NCBI GenBank assembly: GCA_027625915.1
Contig: JANTQA010000072.1
Coordinates: 2,666,001-2,730,000, forward strand
Origin: Anaeramoeba flamelloides
Taxonomy: Eukaryota; Metamonada; Anaeramoebidae
Direction of reading: 5' to 3'
Length of the DNA stretch: 64,000 nucleotides
The number at the start of each line of letters is the position of its first letter. Position 1 is the first letter of the stretch. The position numbers and the translations under genes are program-made. The notes below the pieces were generated by a model, which saw only the letters and a program-made list of their open reading frames with translations, was not told where the DNA came from and did no database searches. Of this stretch, positions 11,940 through 22,515 are shown one piece after another.

Positions 11940-13110
11940 TTTTAACGTTTATTTGAAAGAAAGAAATAAAAAAAATGAAAAGTTTTCGATTAGAAATTTT
12001 TAACTTGAGTGATTATTTGAGTAATTTAAGTGTTTACACCATTAGAATGCATTTAAAGTGTGAAATAAAAAATATTCGCTTTACTGAAGATGAATATTAG
12101 TTGGAAAGATTTTTCACTTCATTTTACTTTTACATTTTTTAGATATAAATTTCGAAGAATCAGATTAATACATGTGATTTCAATCTATTTATTTGGTTGA
12201 CTTCTTTAAGCTCTTTATTGGTATATTCAGCTCATAAACAAATCCAAAATGAAAGAAATAATTTCGAATTGAAATAAAAGTTAACTACAGAAATTTTCTT
12301 TCATTTAAATTTCAAATGAGTAATTTTTTCAGGGTTATTTGGGTTATAGATCCAGTTATCTATGTACTGTGTCGAAGTATTCTATCAATTCCTTTCCAGT
12401 TAAACCAATTTTAAAATATGCCAAATAAAAAGATTTTTTTTAGATTTTTTAGAAGAAAATAATTTTCTGATCTATTATTTAGATTAAGATAATTTTCAAA
12501 TTTTTGAACAAAACCAGGCAGACTTAAAATCTATTTTTTACCCTCTTATACCAAGCCCACTCCATTATTTTTTCAATTATGAACTAGTCTCACTCTAAAC
12601 TTCAAATTACTTGGAATTAAAGTGTATGTCGGTCATATGGATTAAAAATCAATAATTTTGAATATTTATGCATTTGGCTAGAAAAAAAGAAACATTTAAA
12701 TAAAAACAGTTTAAATAGGTTAAAAGTAACTTTATAAAAAAAAAGATGAGTTTTAGCTAATGAAAAAATTTAGCTAATGTAGTAAAATTACAAATTTTTA
12801 AATCGATATGTATTAGCCAGTTAATTATGGGTTAGTTATATTTAATCTAACCCAGAAAGATTTTGACTCGATCAATGTTTGGATAAATAAAAAAGTCACA
12901 AAATTTTTAAAAATAAATCAACACCCCCTGAGGGTAATCTATAAAAATGAAGCAAAAATTGATCAAGTCAGAATTTCAATCTACAAAAAAAGATATAAAC
13001 TCAATAATAAAGGGGAAATTCTGGGTTTTAGCCTTATATCCAAACTTTTAAAGTTTTCCAAAAATAATAATGAAAATATTAATTAGGAAATAAGAACCTT
13101 AAGGGTCTAG
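11940..13110. other. intergenic, noncoding
   Basis: AT-rich sequence between two minus-strand genes. No coding segment or repeat stands out. It should contain the promoter of the gene starting at 11873, but I cannot point to a specific element. Confidence 0.35.
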
Positions 13111-13789
13111 TCATTCACCGTGAATATTTACCATACTCAAGGGGTGACCCGATACCAAAAAGGTTATTGTGAAATAGCCCTTCTTTTGGTTAACAAAATT
13201 TAAATATGAAAAAAAAAATTCCATTGGATCTCTTTGACAAAAAATTCAACAAAGAAAAAGAGTTCTCAATTTCAAAAAATCAAAATTTAAATAAAAAATT
13301 CATCTTTTCTATTTCCAAATGGTTAAATTTCTTTAATTTAAAACATATTGCTTTCTTGAATTTCGCAATCAATTTAGTTCGATTTAATCTGGTTTGTGGT
13401 TATTTTAAAAAACTCTAAATTTGAACAAGTATGGATTATGTAATATTCTTAAGATAAAAATAACTCATTTAAAAAAAGAAAAAAAAGAAAAAAAAAGTCA
13501 CCGAGATCTCAAAAACGCCAAAGAGTGACACTTCAAAACTGACAAAGTTGTTTTCAAAATTGTAATTCAAAACCATTCTGATTGGAAATTGAGTGTATCT
13601 CTTCGGCACTTTTTTCTAAAAATGTCCTCCTCTTTTGTTGTTGATTTTTGGAGATCGATCATACATCATAGGTTGGTTGGTTTTTGATTGGTCTTAGGTC
13701 TTCATAAAAATTACTAAAAAGTTTTTTTCCATTTCAGAAAAAGATTTTTCACCGTAATGACTTGAACCTTAAAATTATTAGAATTAAAT
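13111..13789 (-). CDS. unidentified protein, 3' part, exons joined by 39- and 49-nt introns
   Basis: Not recognised. Exons on the minus strand: 13789-13753, 13713-13665, 13615-13502 and 13182-13111, with a stop TGA at 13113-13111. Splice phases agree at all three joins. The product reads FKSLRNFYEDLRPIKNQ, then KKVPKRYTQFPIRMVLNY and VSFEVSLFGVFEIS, ending HPLSMVNIHGE. Base composition here is visibly richer in G and C than the flanks. Introns are 39, 49 and 319 nt. The 5' exons were not found; a hairpin-repeat cluster (13893-14170) starts just upstream. The first exon and the 39-nt intron are the most speculative parts. Confidence 0.45.
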
Positions 13790-13892
13790 CTAAAACAATT
13801 TAGATAAAACTTGATAATAAATTGATATGGATGGATAGGTTAAGAATATTTAATAATTATTAGATATAACAATAAAATAAATAAACAGCCGT

Positions 13893-14170
13893 TTTGTCAT
13901 GTGCCGTAGAGTGTCATAGGTTTTCTTGTGGTTTTCTGTTTTATATTGTTAAGTGTTCTAGGTTTTTTTTTACTTTTTGAAATAAACCGAAAATTTATAA
14001 AAATTTTCTGTTTTTTTCAAAAAGTAAAAAAAACCTAACGAAAATCTATTGATTTTCCAAATAAACAGAAAACTCAAGAAAAGCTAAAGACGATTTTTTT
14101 TAATTTGAGAAATGAAAAGAAAATTAAAGAAATTTTCTTTTCATTTCAAAAATTAAAAAAAAATCTAACA
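13893..14170. repeat. compound palindromic repeat K, copy 2
   Basis: It starts GTGCCGTAGAGTGTCATAGG. It then forms a large hairpin, AGGTTTTTTTTACTTTTTG pairing with CAAAAAGTAAAAAAAACCTA, and an outer one, TTTTCTTG..GTTTTCTGTTT pairing with AAACAGAAAACTCAAGAAAA. Modules are nested rather than simply tandem. Same family as copies at 14537, 25455, 39465, 51712, 54200 and 60765. Confidence 0.7.
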
Positions 14171-14536
14171 ACAAAACATATCTAAAATGGAAATGTTCAA
14201 TTCCAATTCTAAAATTACGAAACTTCACAAATTATTTGGACAGATATTCTATTATCGATAAAAGGAATAAAATAAAAACAAAATTCTGCAACTTATGTGT
14301 AAAAAATACCATAACTCAGAAATAGAATTAATCGATAATTTTTCATGGAATTGCACATTCTATGAAAAAAAATAGATAAATTTTTCAAAAGAATTAATAT
14401 AAATAAACAAAAATAATAAGAATACTATCTTTGATATTATTTAAAATGAAGATTCATTATTCATTTTATCATTGTTTAATGATAAAGAAAATTATGATTC
14501 TCTATTAAAATTTCGAAATAAATATTTTGGGAATTA

Positions 14537-14720
14537 GGAGAAGTGTCGCAAAGTGCCTATATTTTCTAGAATTTAAAAGAATAGAGAAAAATATTTGATT
14601 TTACTCAATAATTTTGAATTCTGGAAAATATAATAAAAATTTTTTATAATTTAAGAAATAAACTGGAAATTAAATAAATGTTCGGTTTATTTCTTAAAAT
14701 ACAAAAAAAAAACCAAACTA
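14537..14720. repeat. compound palindromic repeat K, copy 3
   Basis: It begins GTGTCGCAAAGTGCCTATAT. This is followed by the second K hairpin type (TCTAGAATTTAAAAGAATAG pairing with the TTTTGAATTCTGGA side) and an AAATAAACTGG..CGGTTTATTT hairpin. It is more diverged than copies 2, 4 and 7. Confidence 0.6.
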
Positions 14721-14999
14721 CTCTAATAGGAAATTAATTTCCCCCCTTCAAAATAAAAAAAAATCAATAATTTTTCATTGGAAACCTTTCTGATATTGTT
14801 TGTAAAATAATTAATCCAAAGAATCAATAAAGGAGTCAAGCTAAAATTTAGAATTTGAAATTAAAAATAATTATGATAATTCTATATTTTCTCTAGTGAT
14901 TTTCTTTAATTGTTCTCAACTATTTTCCAGTCAAATATCTAGAGCTGTAATGAATAAATTATAAATATTTACAATAGTTTGAAGATATATTATCAGGAA

Positions 15000-15350
15000 A
15001 AAATTATTTTGGAAATTTCAAAATAGAAATCATTTTTTCATATTTTTACTTTTTTTTCGATTATTTTCTAAATACACCTAATTCATTTGCAAATTTTTTT
15101 TTACTACAAGATCTATAGTCACTTGGTTAAAACATGTTTACTTCTGATGTTATTAAAAATTTAAAAATGATTGTAGAGAAACAATATTTAGCATGAACTG
15201 AAGTTTTTTAATCTTTAATTCTAGATTAAAATGAACATTGTTGTTTTTCTCAATGATAATAAGAATTTAGGTTTTTCGCTTTTTAATAAAATATTTTGAT
15301 TTAGTAGATTTCCTTTATAAGAACACAAAATATTCTCTGATGTAAATTAA
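15000..15350 (+). repeat. dispersed repeat G, copy 2
   Basis: Partner of 3475-3830, in the same orientation. Shared text includes GGAAATTTCAAAAT, GAACATTGTTGTTTTTCTCA and TTATAAGAA before a TCTGATGT segment. No terminal repeats and no coding. Confidence 0.6.
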
Positions 15351-15948
15351 TATATTTATTTCTTCTTTTTTTTAATAGGTTATTTATAAAAAATTATTGA
15401 AATTTGAAAAAAAAGGTTAAAATTTTAAAGAAATAAAGTTTTTGAAAAAAAAATTGTGGAAATAATTTATTATGTTTGTAAATTCACAAAAGTCATAAAA
15501 CCGAAATATAAGATAATTACAGATCTAAATTGAATTTTTTAATTGAATTGGTAATAATATAATGAATTGATTCTTAGGTCATTAATTTATTTCTTCTTTT
15601 AATTTATTTTATTTTTCATTTTTAGAAAACCAGAAAAATGACCTTTTTAAAAACTTTAAATACAAAAAAAATATTACTTTGGGGATCTAAATTTTATTAA
15701 TAAATCATTCGTATAACTTATTTAAATTTTTATTTTTTTAATTACGTATACTTCAATTTGTTTTATTGGGTGAGATTTGAATTTCAGCTTTTATCGTTAA
15801 AAATACTAATAAAATAAAAAATCTTTTCACAAAATCAATACTTCCCAACATAAAACAAAAAAAACATGTTTTACCATTTTCAAGAATTAACTTAATTTTT
15901 AAAAAAAATAAGAGGTTATTTTTTGGATTTTTAAATTGGAAAAATGTA

Positions 15949-16910
15949 CAGTGGTGTAAATAACCCGTGTTGACAACCTTTAACCCATTGCTAAAATTTA
16001 ACTCGTGTTTTTTTTTTTTTTTTTCAACTTGTGGGTATTTGAATATAGGAAGATACACATATATTCCTGGTTCGGATTTACATTGACTTTAGACGTTAGA
16101 TCTTTGATTAAAAGAAATGGTTCAATAATATTAAATGCTTTTCTTTCAAAAATTTCATCATATTTTCAAAATATCTGAGATTAGATTATATTTTTAAAAA
16201 AATTCAAAAAACCAAATTTTGCTCATTTTTTTGTCGTAAAAATTACATTTCAATCTTTCCATATCTTCATAATTCTTTTTTAAAATTTATTTAAAGAATC
16301 CCGGTTCTTATTAATATACTCTTTTCATCACATTGATTTGTTTCTTTTATTTCTGGAGTCAGCCAATATTTTTTGCATGGGTTAAATTTTACAGTGATCA
16401 AAATAATGCGTGCACAAAGACTATAATCCGTGTTTCAAAATATTATCCGTACTTTTTTTTATCTTGTACCAAGGCAAGATCCAATCTAATGGCATGTAGT
16501 ATACCTAAGTTCAAATCAATTTTGAAAGTAACGGTCTTGTTATTTTCAGTAAAATTTAAATTATTCATGCAAATAGTTGAAAATTTTCTTAATTTGTTTT
16601 ATTTTTTTTGAATTTTTTGTTTTTTTAATGAGTAAAATTTTCCTAAAAAAAATTTACTCTATTTTTTGAGATAAATTTTGTAATTTGATCCTTCATTTTT
16701 AGAATTTCTTTTAAAATAATAGAACTTTAAGAAATCAATGCCATGTTTTTTAGGGTTTATTATCAGTTTTTTTGATTGGTTAATGTAGGGGTATTCTATA
16801 ACAAAAAAATACGCTTTTTATTTTGAAACATGTATTAAATTTTTTGCAAGCTTTTTTTTGACTACAGTAGTAATGGGTTCAAATAAAAAACACGGTTCAT
16901 TTACACAACT
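15949..16910. mobile_element. MITE A, copy 1, interrupted by MITE B
   Basis: Ends are inverted CAGTGGTGTAAATAACCCGT (left) and the inverse of CAGTTGTGTAAATGAACCGT (right), with TA on both flanks, as in Tc1/mariner elements. The terminal repeats continue for about 55 bp. Without the nested B element (16392-16867 plus TA) it is about 484 bp, matching the uninterrupted copy at 35456-35934. No transposase, so non-autonomous. Confidence 0.85.
16392..16867 (+). mobile_element. MITE B, copy 1 (476 bp), inserted into MITE A
   Basis: Starts CAGTGATCAAAATAATGCGT and ends with the inverse of CTGTAGTCAAAAAAAAGC, flanked by TA at 16390-16391 and 16868-16869. The empty site exists in MITE A copy 2 (about 35888-35899): GTTAAATTT-TA-GTAATGGG there, GTTAAATTT-TA-[B]-TA-GTAATGGG here. 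This fixes the boundaries and the TA duplication. Open frames inside are shared with the B copy at 36127 only as nucleotide similarity and are not good coding evidence. Confidence 0.9.
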
Positions 16911-17308
16911 GTAAATTTGGATTTCTAAATAAGACTCTCAGTAATAAAATGTTTAAATGAAGTTAATTCATCCCTTTCATTAGAAGCAACACAAATTATA
17001 AAAAAAAAAAGTAAATAGATCTTTAAAACATATCATTTTAGAACTCAAAAATACAATTCCCTTAAATCTTTTTTTGATTGCAAATCCTCCTGACTTGATT
17101 TGTTTTAAAGTAAAATTCTGAAACAGTTTAACACTTGTTTGTACATTTTGTCAAACATGGGTAGAATCTAAAAACCAATCCAAACAATTAACTTTATTTT
17201 GAATGAATTTTTCTATATTTAGTTTTGTACAGGTATTTGGCATTTGGCTTGTTTGAGTTTTTACAAAAAGAAATTATCCATTTGTTCACCTTTTCGATTT
17301 AATTTCAG

Positions 17309-17396
17309 AAAATTAAAGGTGAAAATAAAAGGAGTTGTGTCTCGAGAAGAAGTCTACTTCGAAGTCCAAACCACCTCTTTGTTTTCTGTCAATTGA
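17309..17396 (+). CDS. possible orphan 3'-terminal exon, gene unknown
   Basis: After a TTTAATTTCAG acceptor, one frame reads KLKVKIKGVVSREEVYFEV and ends in TGA at 17394-17396. The stretch (TGTCTCGAGAAGAAGTCTAC) is much less AT-rich than its surroundings, and an upstream exon would have to end in phase 2. I could not identify that upstream exon. It lies 350 bp before the PH-like gene and could belong to a neighbouring gene or be a remnant. Confidence 0.3.
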
Positions 17397-17750
17397 AACT
17401 GAATTAATTTCCACAAATTCGAAAGGATCATATAAAAAAGTCATTTTCTAAAAATAACACACAAACTTTAGGCAAACTTCCAGAGAACAATTTTCAAAGC
17501 TTTGTGAAAAAACTTTTGTGATATTTCATGTTTGAAATGTTTTTCTCTGTTCTGAAGAAAGACATAATAAAGTGAAAAATTCTCATAAAAGAGTAAAAAA
17601 TCCAAACCAAATTTAAATAATTTTCTCCCAAGTAAAAGCTCAAAAAAAAACTAATTTGGAAGACACAGAACATGAGTTTTATTCAAAGAGTATTTAAAAA
17701 GGTTTGACAATTCTCGAAAAAAATTATATACAATTATCATTTTTTTTCAA

Positions 17751-19500
17751 ATGAGCTCAACTCTGACTTTTTCTGATATTCAAATTGCACTTCCTGACAC
17801 ACAACCAAACGAAGGGAATGTAAACGTTTTTAGCAACATGGTTGAAATAATTGTTCAAAAAGAAACAACCCAACTTGGCTTTTCGACAAATATGAAGATC
17901 CAACAAGATCTTTCAAATTTAACCTTACACATGCCGTTTGGATCAAATAAATCTATAGGCTTTACTTTCCAAACAAAGGAAGAGTTTGTTGAGTTCTTTT
18001 GTAGAGTGACTGAGCGTATTGGGACTCACAAATTACAATTATTGCAAGCAAAACAAGAGAAAAAGAACCTCAAAAAAAAAAATGCAATAGATTTGCTAAA
18101 ACAATGGATGATCTCTGAACAAAAGAAAAACGAGAAATTAGTTCTCCTCCAAAAGGAAAAAGAAGAATCACTCAAAAAAGGCAAATTTACTGTAAATTTT
18201 TCCTTTACGAAAACCCTTCTTAAGAACGGTACAATCTTGGTTTTAAAAAATAAGATATTCTTTAATCACCCTACTACCCAAAAAACAGTTTTCGTTATAA
18301 CACCACAAACAAAGGTTCGTGAATTTTTCATTTTTTTTTTAATTTTAATTTTTTGTTTTTTTTTATTGTTTTTTCTTCTTTTACTTTTTTTAAGTTTTTT
18401 TTTAGAAAAGCAGCAAAACACAATTCACTTATTTTTCAAAATTAAATTTATTTCTTGTTTTACAATTATTCGTCTAATAACATATTTTGAAATTAATTCG
18501 TGAAATCACATTTGTGTTATTTCTCTCTCTCATTCAATTATTCGTATTTGTTAATGATATTCAATAGATTATTAAAGAATTACAAAACGTATGTATTTTG
18601 GAATTATTAAATGGGATCACTGTCAATATTGAATTTAAAACAACATTTTTTTGCAAAACATTTCTCAAACTTATTAATTCAAAAATCAAATCCTTAAGCG
18701 AGCCACCAAGTGTGAAAACAACATTCAAGATAAAAGAATCTTCTGAAAATGAAACAAAGGCTATCGAATGTAAATTATTTCTCAAAAAAACGGGATTAAA
18801 GATACAGACAAAGAAAGATACATCTTTTTATCCATATAACGATGATATTCAAATCTTTTTGGAAAAAGACAAAAAGAAAGATTGCCTTTTGCAATATGAA
18901 ACAAACATTAAAAGAATTTTTCATTTTTCAACTGTCTCAGAAAATAAAACATTTTCCAAAAATTTTGTATTATTCAAAGAAAAATATAAAAAATCATTAA
19001 ACAAGCAAAGTAAAGAATTAAAAGAAAATGAAAAAAAAAAAAAAAATAGCGAAATAGAATCACAAACCGCAGATGAAATTGAAATTGAAATAGAAAAAGA
19101 AAAAGAAAAAGAAAATGAAAATGAAAAGGAAATTGAAAAAAAAAAAAATATCAATAAAAACAAATCCAATTCAAAAAAGAGAAAAACAAAACACACATTC
19201 CCAATCAAATATTCCGAAAAGGAAGCCTTTGATACAAATGGACAATTACTGGACCCAATTGATGGCATGGTTGCACTAGATATGGATTCTATCAAAATTT
19301 TAAAAAACGAAAATTATACACAACGAGTTATCCCAATTGGTGACGTTGAAATGGAATATGCTAATCACTTAGTGAGATTAATAATAAAAATGAAAGAAAA
19401 TAAATTTATATTTCTACAATTTAAAACAACAAAGGCTGCTTCAAATTTTTTCAAAATAGGTATTCAAAACAAAAAAAAAAAAGTAAAAAGCAATAAATAA
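17751..19500 (+). CDS. PH-like multi-segment protein with KE-rich linker (one intron)
   Basis: Function not established. Exons 17751-18314 and 18568-19500 join in phase 0 across a 253-nt intron (GTTCGT...CAATAG), giving 498 residues. Three segments have the strand pattern of PH-like domains: about residues 20-90 (VEIIVQKETTQLGFSTN), 145-215 (GTILVLKNKIFFNHP, across the splice site) and 405-490 (GMVALDMDSIKILKNENY, VIPIGDVEME). Between the second and third is a Lys/Glu/Asn-rich, probably disordered and nuclear-type linker, encoded by GAAATAGAAAAA-like repeats. The fold call is inference from alternating hydrophobic strands; no specific family was recognised. The start ATG follows an AT-rich leader. 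The 5' splice site is unusual (GTTCGT, not GTAAGT), though GTT-type donors recur in this window. Confidence 0.75.
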
Positions 19501-20689
19501 TTCTTTGAGACATTTTTGTTAAACAAGCCTAACATTTTAATTTTTTAATTTTTTTTTTTACTTTATTTCTTTATTTCAACTATTTTCTTATTTCTTTTCT
19601 TATCCTTTTCTTTCCTTTTCTTTCTCTTTTTTTCTTTTATTTATTCTGATTTTTTCATTCTATCTTTAAGCTCACTCTCCATCTATTAAGATCAATGTAA
19701 AAAGAAAAACCTTCTTAAATGAAAAAAAAAAATCCTTTTTTTTTTTAATACTCAACATTTGATTGAAAATTCTTCTTAAAAAATAATAAAAGATTAAGAT
19801 CTATTTTATAATTTTTTAACTCTGTACCTTTATTATTTTGTAAATATGGCAAATGGATTTTAATTTGAAACTTTGTGTTGTCCAATATTATTCCAAATTA
19901 TTATTTTTATTAATATTTTTATTTATTAACAATAAAGTTATTTACATTAACAGATAATTTCTTGAATTTTTTCAACATGATTATTTTTCAAAGATACATT
20001 ACTTATAGTAAAAATTAAACCTTACAACTAATCCTACATTCATTTACATTTTGATATAATCCTATTTTTTGAAAATTTCTGTGAAGGAATGGTTGTAATT
20101 ATAGTATTTCTTCGAGAATTGATGAAATAAGATTGGTTTTATAAAAATTGAATTTTGATGTGTTAAAAAAATGTATGTGGTGAAAAGAGTTTTAAGGATG
20201 TTGGTATATTTTACCATTTTGAAAAATTTAAATTTTGTACACTTTTAATGAAAAATATTTTTTGAGTGCTACAAGATACTGAAACTTTGAAACCAAATAT
20301 TGTTCAAAACTCTATTTATAAAAAGAAAACGAACCAGTGTAATTCAGAGTTGAATCTTTCATTTTTTGATTTTTTGAACAATTTTTTTTTGATTAAATTT
20401 TTGAGTTTTATTAAATTTGGTTTTGGATCTAGAAATGTATTTAGATGTATTAGTGAAATTAATCAAATAATTAACTAAAAAAATAGACTCGAAAAGGCGT
20501 GTATTTGAAACAAATATTTTCTTTAGAATACCAAACATTAAAGATCACTTTCCAAGATAAATTTGTTGAGATCAAAAATGAAAAAAAAAAAAAAATCCTA
20601 TTTTCAAAGATTGGATTTCTTCTGTCTCAATTTGAATGAATCCTAACAATTCATAACCTTTAATTTCTTGCACCATTACAATTTATTAT
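19501..20689. other. intergenic, noncoding
   Basis: Pyrimidine-rich 3' flank of the PH-like gene (19540-19680), then AT-rich sequence. A segment near 20083-20170 resembles 62090-62180 (GAATTGATNAAATAAG and ATTTTGRTGTGTTAAAAA), a further low-copy repeat. A 70-codon open stretch at 20266-20478 lacks support. Confidence 0.35.
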
Positions 20690-21560
20690 TATTTTAAAAA
20701 TCATTTTTTTACAAATTTGTTTTCAAAATTCATTTTCAAATATTTTTATCAAATAAAAATATAATAATGAAAATTATTTCAGAAATTAAAAAGGGGGATG
20801 TATTCGCGGAAATAAAAAACATTTACCAAAAAACCAACCCCTAAATAGAAGAAAAATTTATAAAAATTTAAATCAGAAATTCAGAAACATATTAAGTTCT
20901 CAATTTAATGTATGATAAAGAATTATTAAATCAAACAAATTAGTCCAATAAATCTTTTTTTCTGAAGAGGAATTAAAAAAATAGCCTATTTTCTGAAATA
21001 AAACTAGAATTAGATGAATTAAGGATTAAAATAGGATTTTTATAGTTATTAAGAAAATTATTTCAAAATCGAAGGTAATTTGTTTATCAAAAAGTGGAAA
21101 AACAAAAGTATTTCCATGAATAATTAAAAATGAAACCAAATTAAGAATAAGTAATTGTTTAAAATTATATCTATAAGATCAAGAAATAACTGTTTTTTGA
21201 TTTATTGTTTCTTGATGAATCTTTTCATTTTTTGGATTTCCATTTTTTAGTTGGGGTGAAAATATATTATACTAGGATATATACAACTCTTGTATAAATA
21301 AAAATATCAATTTATTTGGTTAAAGAAATGATTTGAAAACCCCGTTTTCACATTAATTGTGGCACTCAAAATTTGAAAATTTTACTTATTTACTTACCAG
21401 CTTATTTTGTTAAACGAATATTTTTTTGAAAATATTATCATTCTTAAATATTTTGAAATAATTATTCTATTTTTTAATAGAATACCAATCTTAAATTTTC
21501 TTATGGAATATAAAGCTTTTATAAAAAATATCATATAAAAAATTACTTGATCAAATATTT
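20690..21560 (+). repeat. dispersed repeat J, copy 1
   Basis: Matches 31920-32690 in the opposite orientation over about 0.8 kb. Landmarks are ATTATTTCAGAAATTAAA, CTAGAATTAGATGAATTAA, GTGAAAATATATTATA and GTGGCACTCAAAATTTG. One frame of the other copy is open for 83 codons, so the family may once have encoded protein. Confidence 0.6.
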
Positions 21561-22515
21561 TTTTTAATAATTTTACTTATTATTTCAAATAAAGTTTAAA
21601 AAGTGCTAGTCACTTACTATGTATATTCTCAATATTCAATGAATTACTCATTACTAAAGAGGCTTTTGTGTAATTTAGTTTGTTTAGTTTGAAAAAAATT
21701 GAAAAAAATAATAATAAAAAAAAATAGCTATTAAACTTATTGAAATCCAAATACCCCCTTTTCAAAATTCCTGACCTTCAAAAAAAACACCTATTTTTAG
21801 GTATTTTTTTTTTTTTTTTTGAAATAAGTTACAATGATTGAATTTTATGATTTAACATCAAGTTAGAAAAAATAATAAAACTTAAAAAATTTTGCAGAAA
21901 AAAAAACAGGGAACCTATATATAAAACTGAAAAATGGAAAAAAAAATAAAATGCTAAAAAATATTCTTAAAACAGAAAAAAAATCATTTTTAAAATTTAA
22001 TTTAGTGATATATTTTGAAAGAAATATTTGATTTTATTTTAAAATTGAAAAATATGATTTCTTTTAGGTTTTTAACAAAATACATTCAAATAATCTCTCC
22101 ACTAAGTCAATTAAAAAATTGAAAAATTTTACTATTAAAAATAGATAAAAAATATTACTTAAAATTTTCATTTTTTTTTCAATTCTCATTAATATCAAGG
22201 AAAGTTGTAAACCTTTTTCAAAACAATAATGTATAATAATGTTTATTATACAAATATATTTCAAAAATACCGAAATTTAATGATTGTTTTTTGAAAAAAA
22301 TTTCAGAGTTGTGATTCTTTTATTATATTTTTCTAATAGAATTATGCAAAACTTTGAACACCAATGTGATTTTCATCATTAATAACTTATTTTAATTTGA
22401 TTTATTTTCTTTTTATAAGATCTTCTCTTTAAAATGGATTCAAAAACTTTTCATAAGAAAGCTTGAAAATCAACAAATCATTTTTATATCATTTTTCTTT
22501 CATCGTCCCAATTCA

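Noticed and set aside
13206-13418. 70-codon plus-strand frame (MKKKIPLDLFDK...)
   Set aside because: Composition typical of A/T runs; part lies between exons of the better-supported minus-strand gene.
16333-16611. 92-codon frame overlapping MITE B
   Set aside because: Crosses the A/B element boundary and its partner frame near 36565 is only nucleotide homology of the MITE.
18921-19295. Ser/Phe-rich minus-strand frame
   Set aside because: Antisense shadow of the KE-rich linker of the PH-like gene.
20266-20478. 70-codon plus-strand frame
   Set aside because: No domain, no splice context and no start ATG.
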